Below, one piece after another: positions 63,729 to 64,000 of a stretch of DNA of 64,000 nt. Under the pieces are notes generated by a model. The model ran no database searches. It saw only the letters and a list, made by a program, of their open reading frames with translations, and was not told the DNA's origin. Origin of the DNA: Pseudoalteromonas sp. GCY (lineage in GTDB: Bacteria > Pseudomonadota > Gammaproteobacteria > Enterobacterales > Alteromonadaceae); NCBI RefSeq assembly GCF_016695175.1, contig NZ_CP068023.1, positions 1,813,501-1,877,500 of the forward strand. Direction: 5' to 3'. The first letter of the stretch is position 1; each line of letters begins with the position of its first letter. Both the position numbers and the translations under genes were made by a program.

Positions 63729-63763
63729 GAGAACTGATTCCAAATGCTTAATTAGGAGCTAAT

Positions 63764-64000
63764 ATGAAAAAATATCTTTTAGGGCTACTATTAATATTTC
63801 TCTCATTAGTGAGCTTTATAGCATACTGTGGTTTTCAAGCTAAATATAATGTCTTAACCAGCTGTCATATGTGCTCCGAGCTAAAAAAACAAAGTGAGGC
63901 AATTAGAGCGCATAAGGGGCAATTAGGAGAAAAGGTTTATGTCTATGACTATAGCTCACGAAGCTTGTCAAAATATCAAATAGCATCTAAGTTGGTATTG
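63764..64000 (+). CDS. CHxC tandem-family exported protein, copy 3 (cut by window end)
   Basis: The first 79 residues of a third homologue are visible: MKKYLLGLLLIFLSLVSFIA (signal or anchor), VLTSCHMCSELKKQSEAIRA (CHMC at residues 34-37) and KVYVYDYSSRSLSKYQIASK, matching the block after the CHxC motif in copies 1 and 2. TTAGGAGC precedes the ATG. The 3' end lies outside the window. Confidence 0.65.
   Translation, partial: MKKYLLGLLLIFLSLVSFIAYCGFQAKYNVLTSCHMCSELKKQSEAIRAHKGQLGEKVYVYDYSSRSLSKYQIASKLVL

Noticed and set aside
1..64000. CRISPR array or intact prophage
   Set aside because: No regularly spaced repeats with unique spacers were seen; the only tandem repeats are the tRNA-like units. 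No phage structural genes are present beyond the eCIS-type ATPase and DUF4157.

Overview
The window looks like a piece of a marine gammaproteobacterial chromosome, most likely Pseudoalteromonas or a close Alteromonadales relative. The basis is recognition of the gene set (metG/apbC/dcd block, CLCA_X and DTW-domain proteins, ccoG, TonB receptor and 7TM sensors, DUF3080 next to a MATE pump, paired amidohydrolases) and the moderate, slightly AT-rich composition. No rRNA, CRISPR array or intact transposase is visible.

Region 1 (1-13.8 kb, all on the minus strand) is the accessory highlight. Two regulators, an XRE-HTH/ATPase broken by one base at an A8 tract and a degenerate NtrC-type AAA+ domain fused to an AraC HTH, sit upstream of a run of six RebB-family R-body genes. 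Without a visible break follow two unknown proteins, a PtuB-like HNH nuclease and a small Ala-rich protein, ending at a clear terminator near 5.4 kb. Downstream lie genes typical of extracellular contractile injection systems (eCIS): a small DUF4157 protein, two putative cargo proteins, a leaderless GH18 chitinase-like protein, an unknown protein, and an AAA+ ATPase that runs off the left edge. The layout suggests an R-body locus joined to, or embedded in, an eCIS cargo island.

Region 2 (14-39 kb) is mostly core: NADH dehydrogenase, a soluble PAS chemoreceptor, remnants of an AraC-LysE pair, metG, apbC and dcd, a c-di-GMP phosphodiesterase, CLCA_X and DTW proteins, an Hpt protein, alaA, an RND efflux pair, a YkgJ protein and rsmF. 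It ends with a PAS-sigma54 activator followed by ccoG, cytochrome b561 and YceI. Repeated TCGCGA-N4-TCGCGA-like sites at the activator's own promoter and upstream of a good sigma54 promoter for ccoG define a likely local regulatory circuit.

Region 3 (39-50 kb) holds a solute-binding protein and a plus-strand group of an alpha/beta hydrolase, an acetoacetate-decarboxylase-like protein and a large FAD oxidoreductase, then a TonB receptor and a hybrid kinase. This may be an uncharacterised uptake and conversion pathway.

Region 4 (50-61.6 kb) carries small metabolic genes, two tRNA-Val(GAC) genes with two degenerate tandem tRNA-like copies, DUF3080 and MATE, riboflavin synthase, a fructosamine-kinase-like protein, DUF445 and DUF3718 proteins, and two adjacent amidohydrolases of which the second has lost its metal ligands. 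Region 5 (61.6-64 kb) is AT-rich. It holds the tail of an IS30-type transposase and a tandem family of three small exported proteins with a CHxC motif; the first is frameshifted and the third is cut by the window edge.
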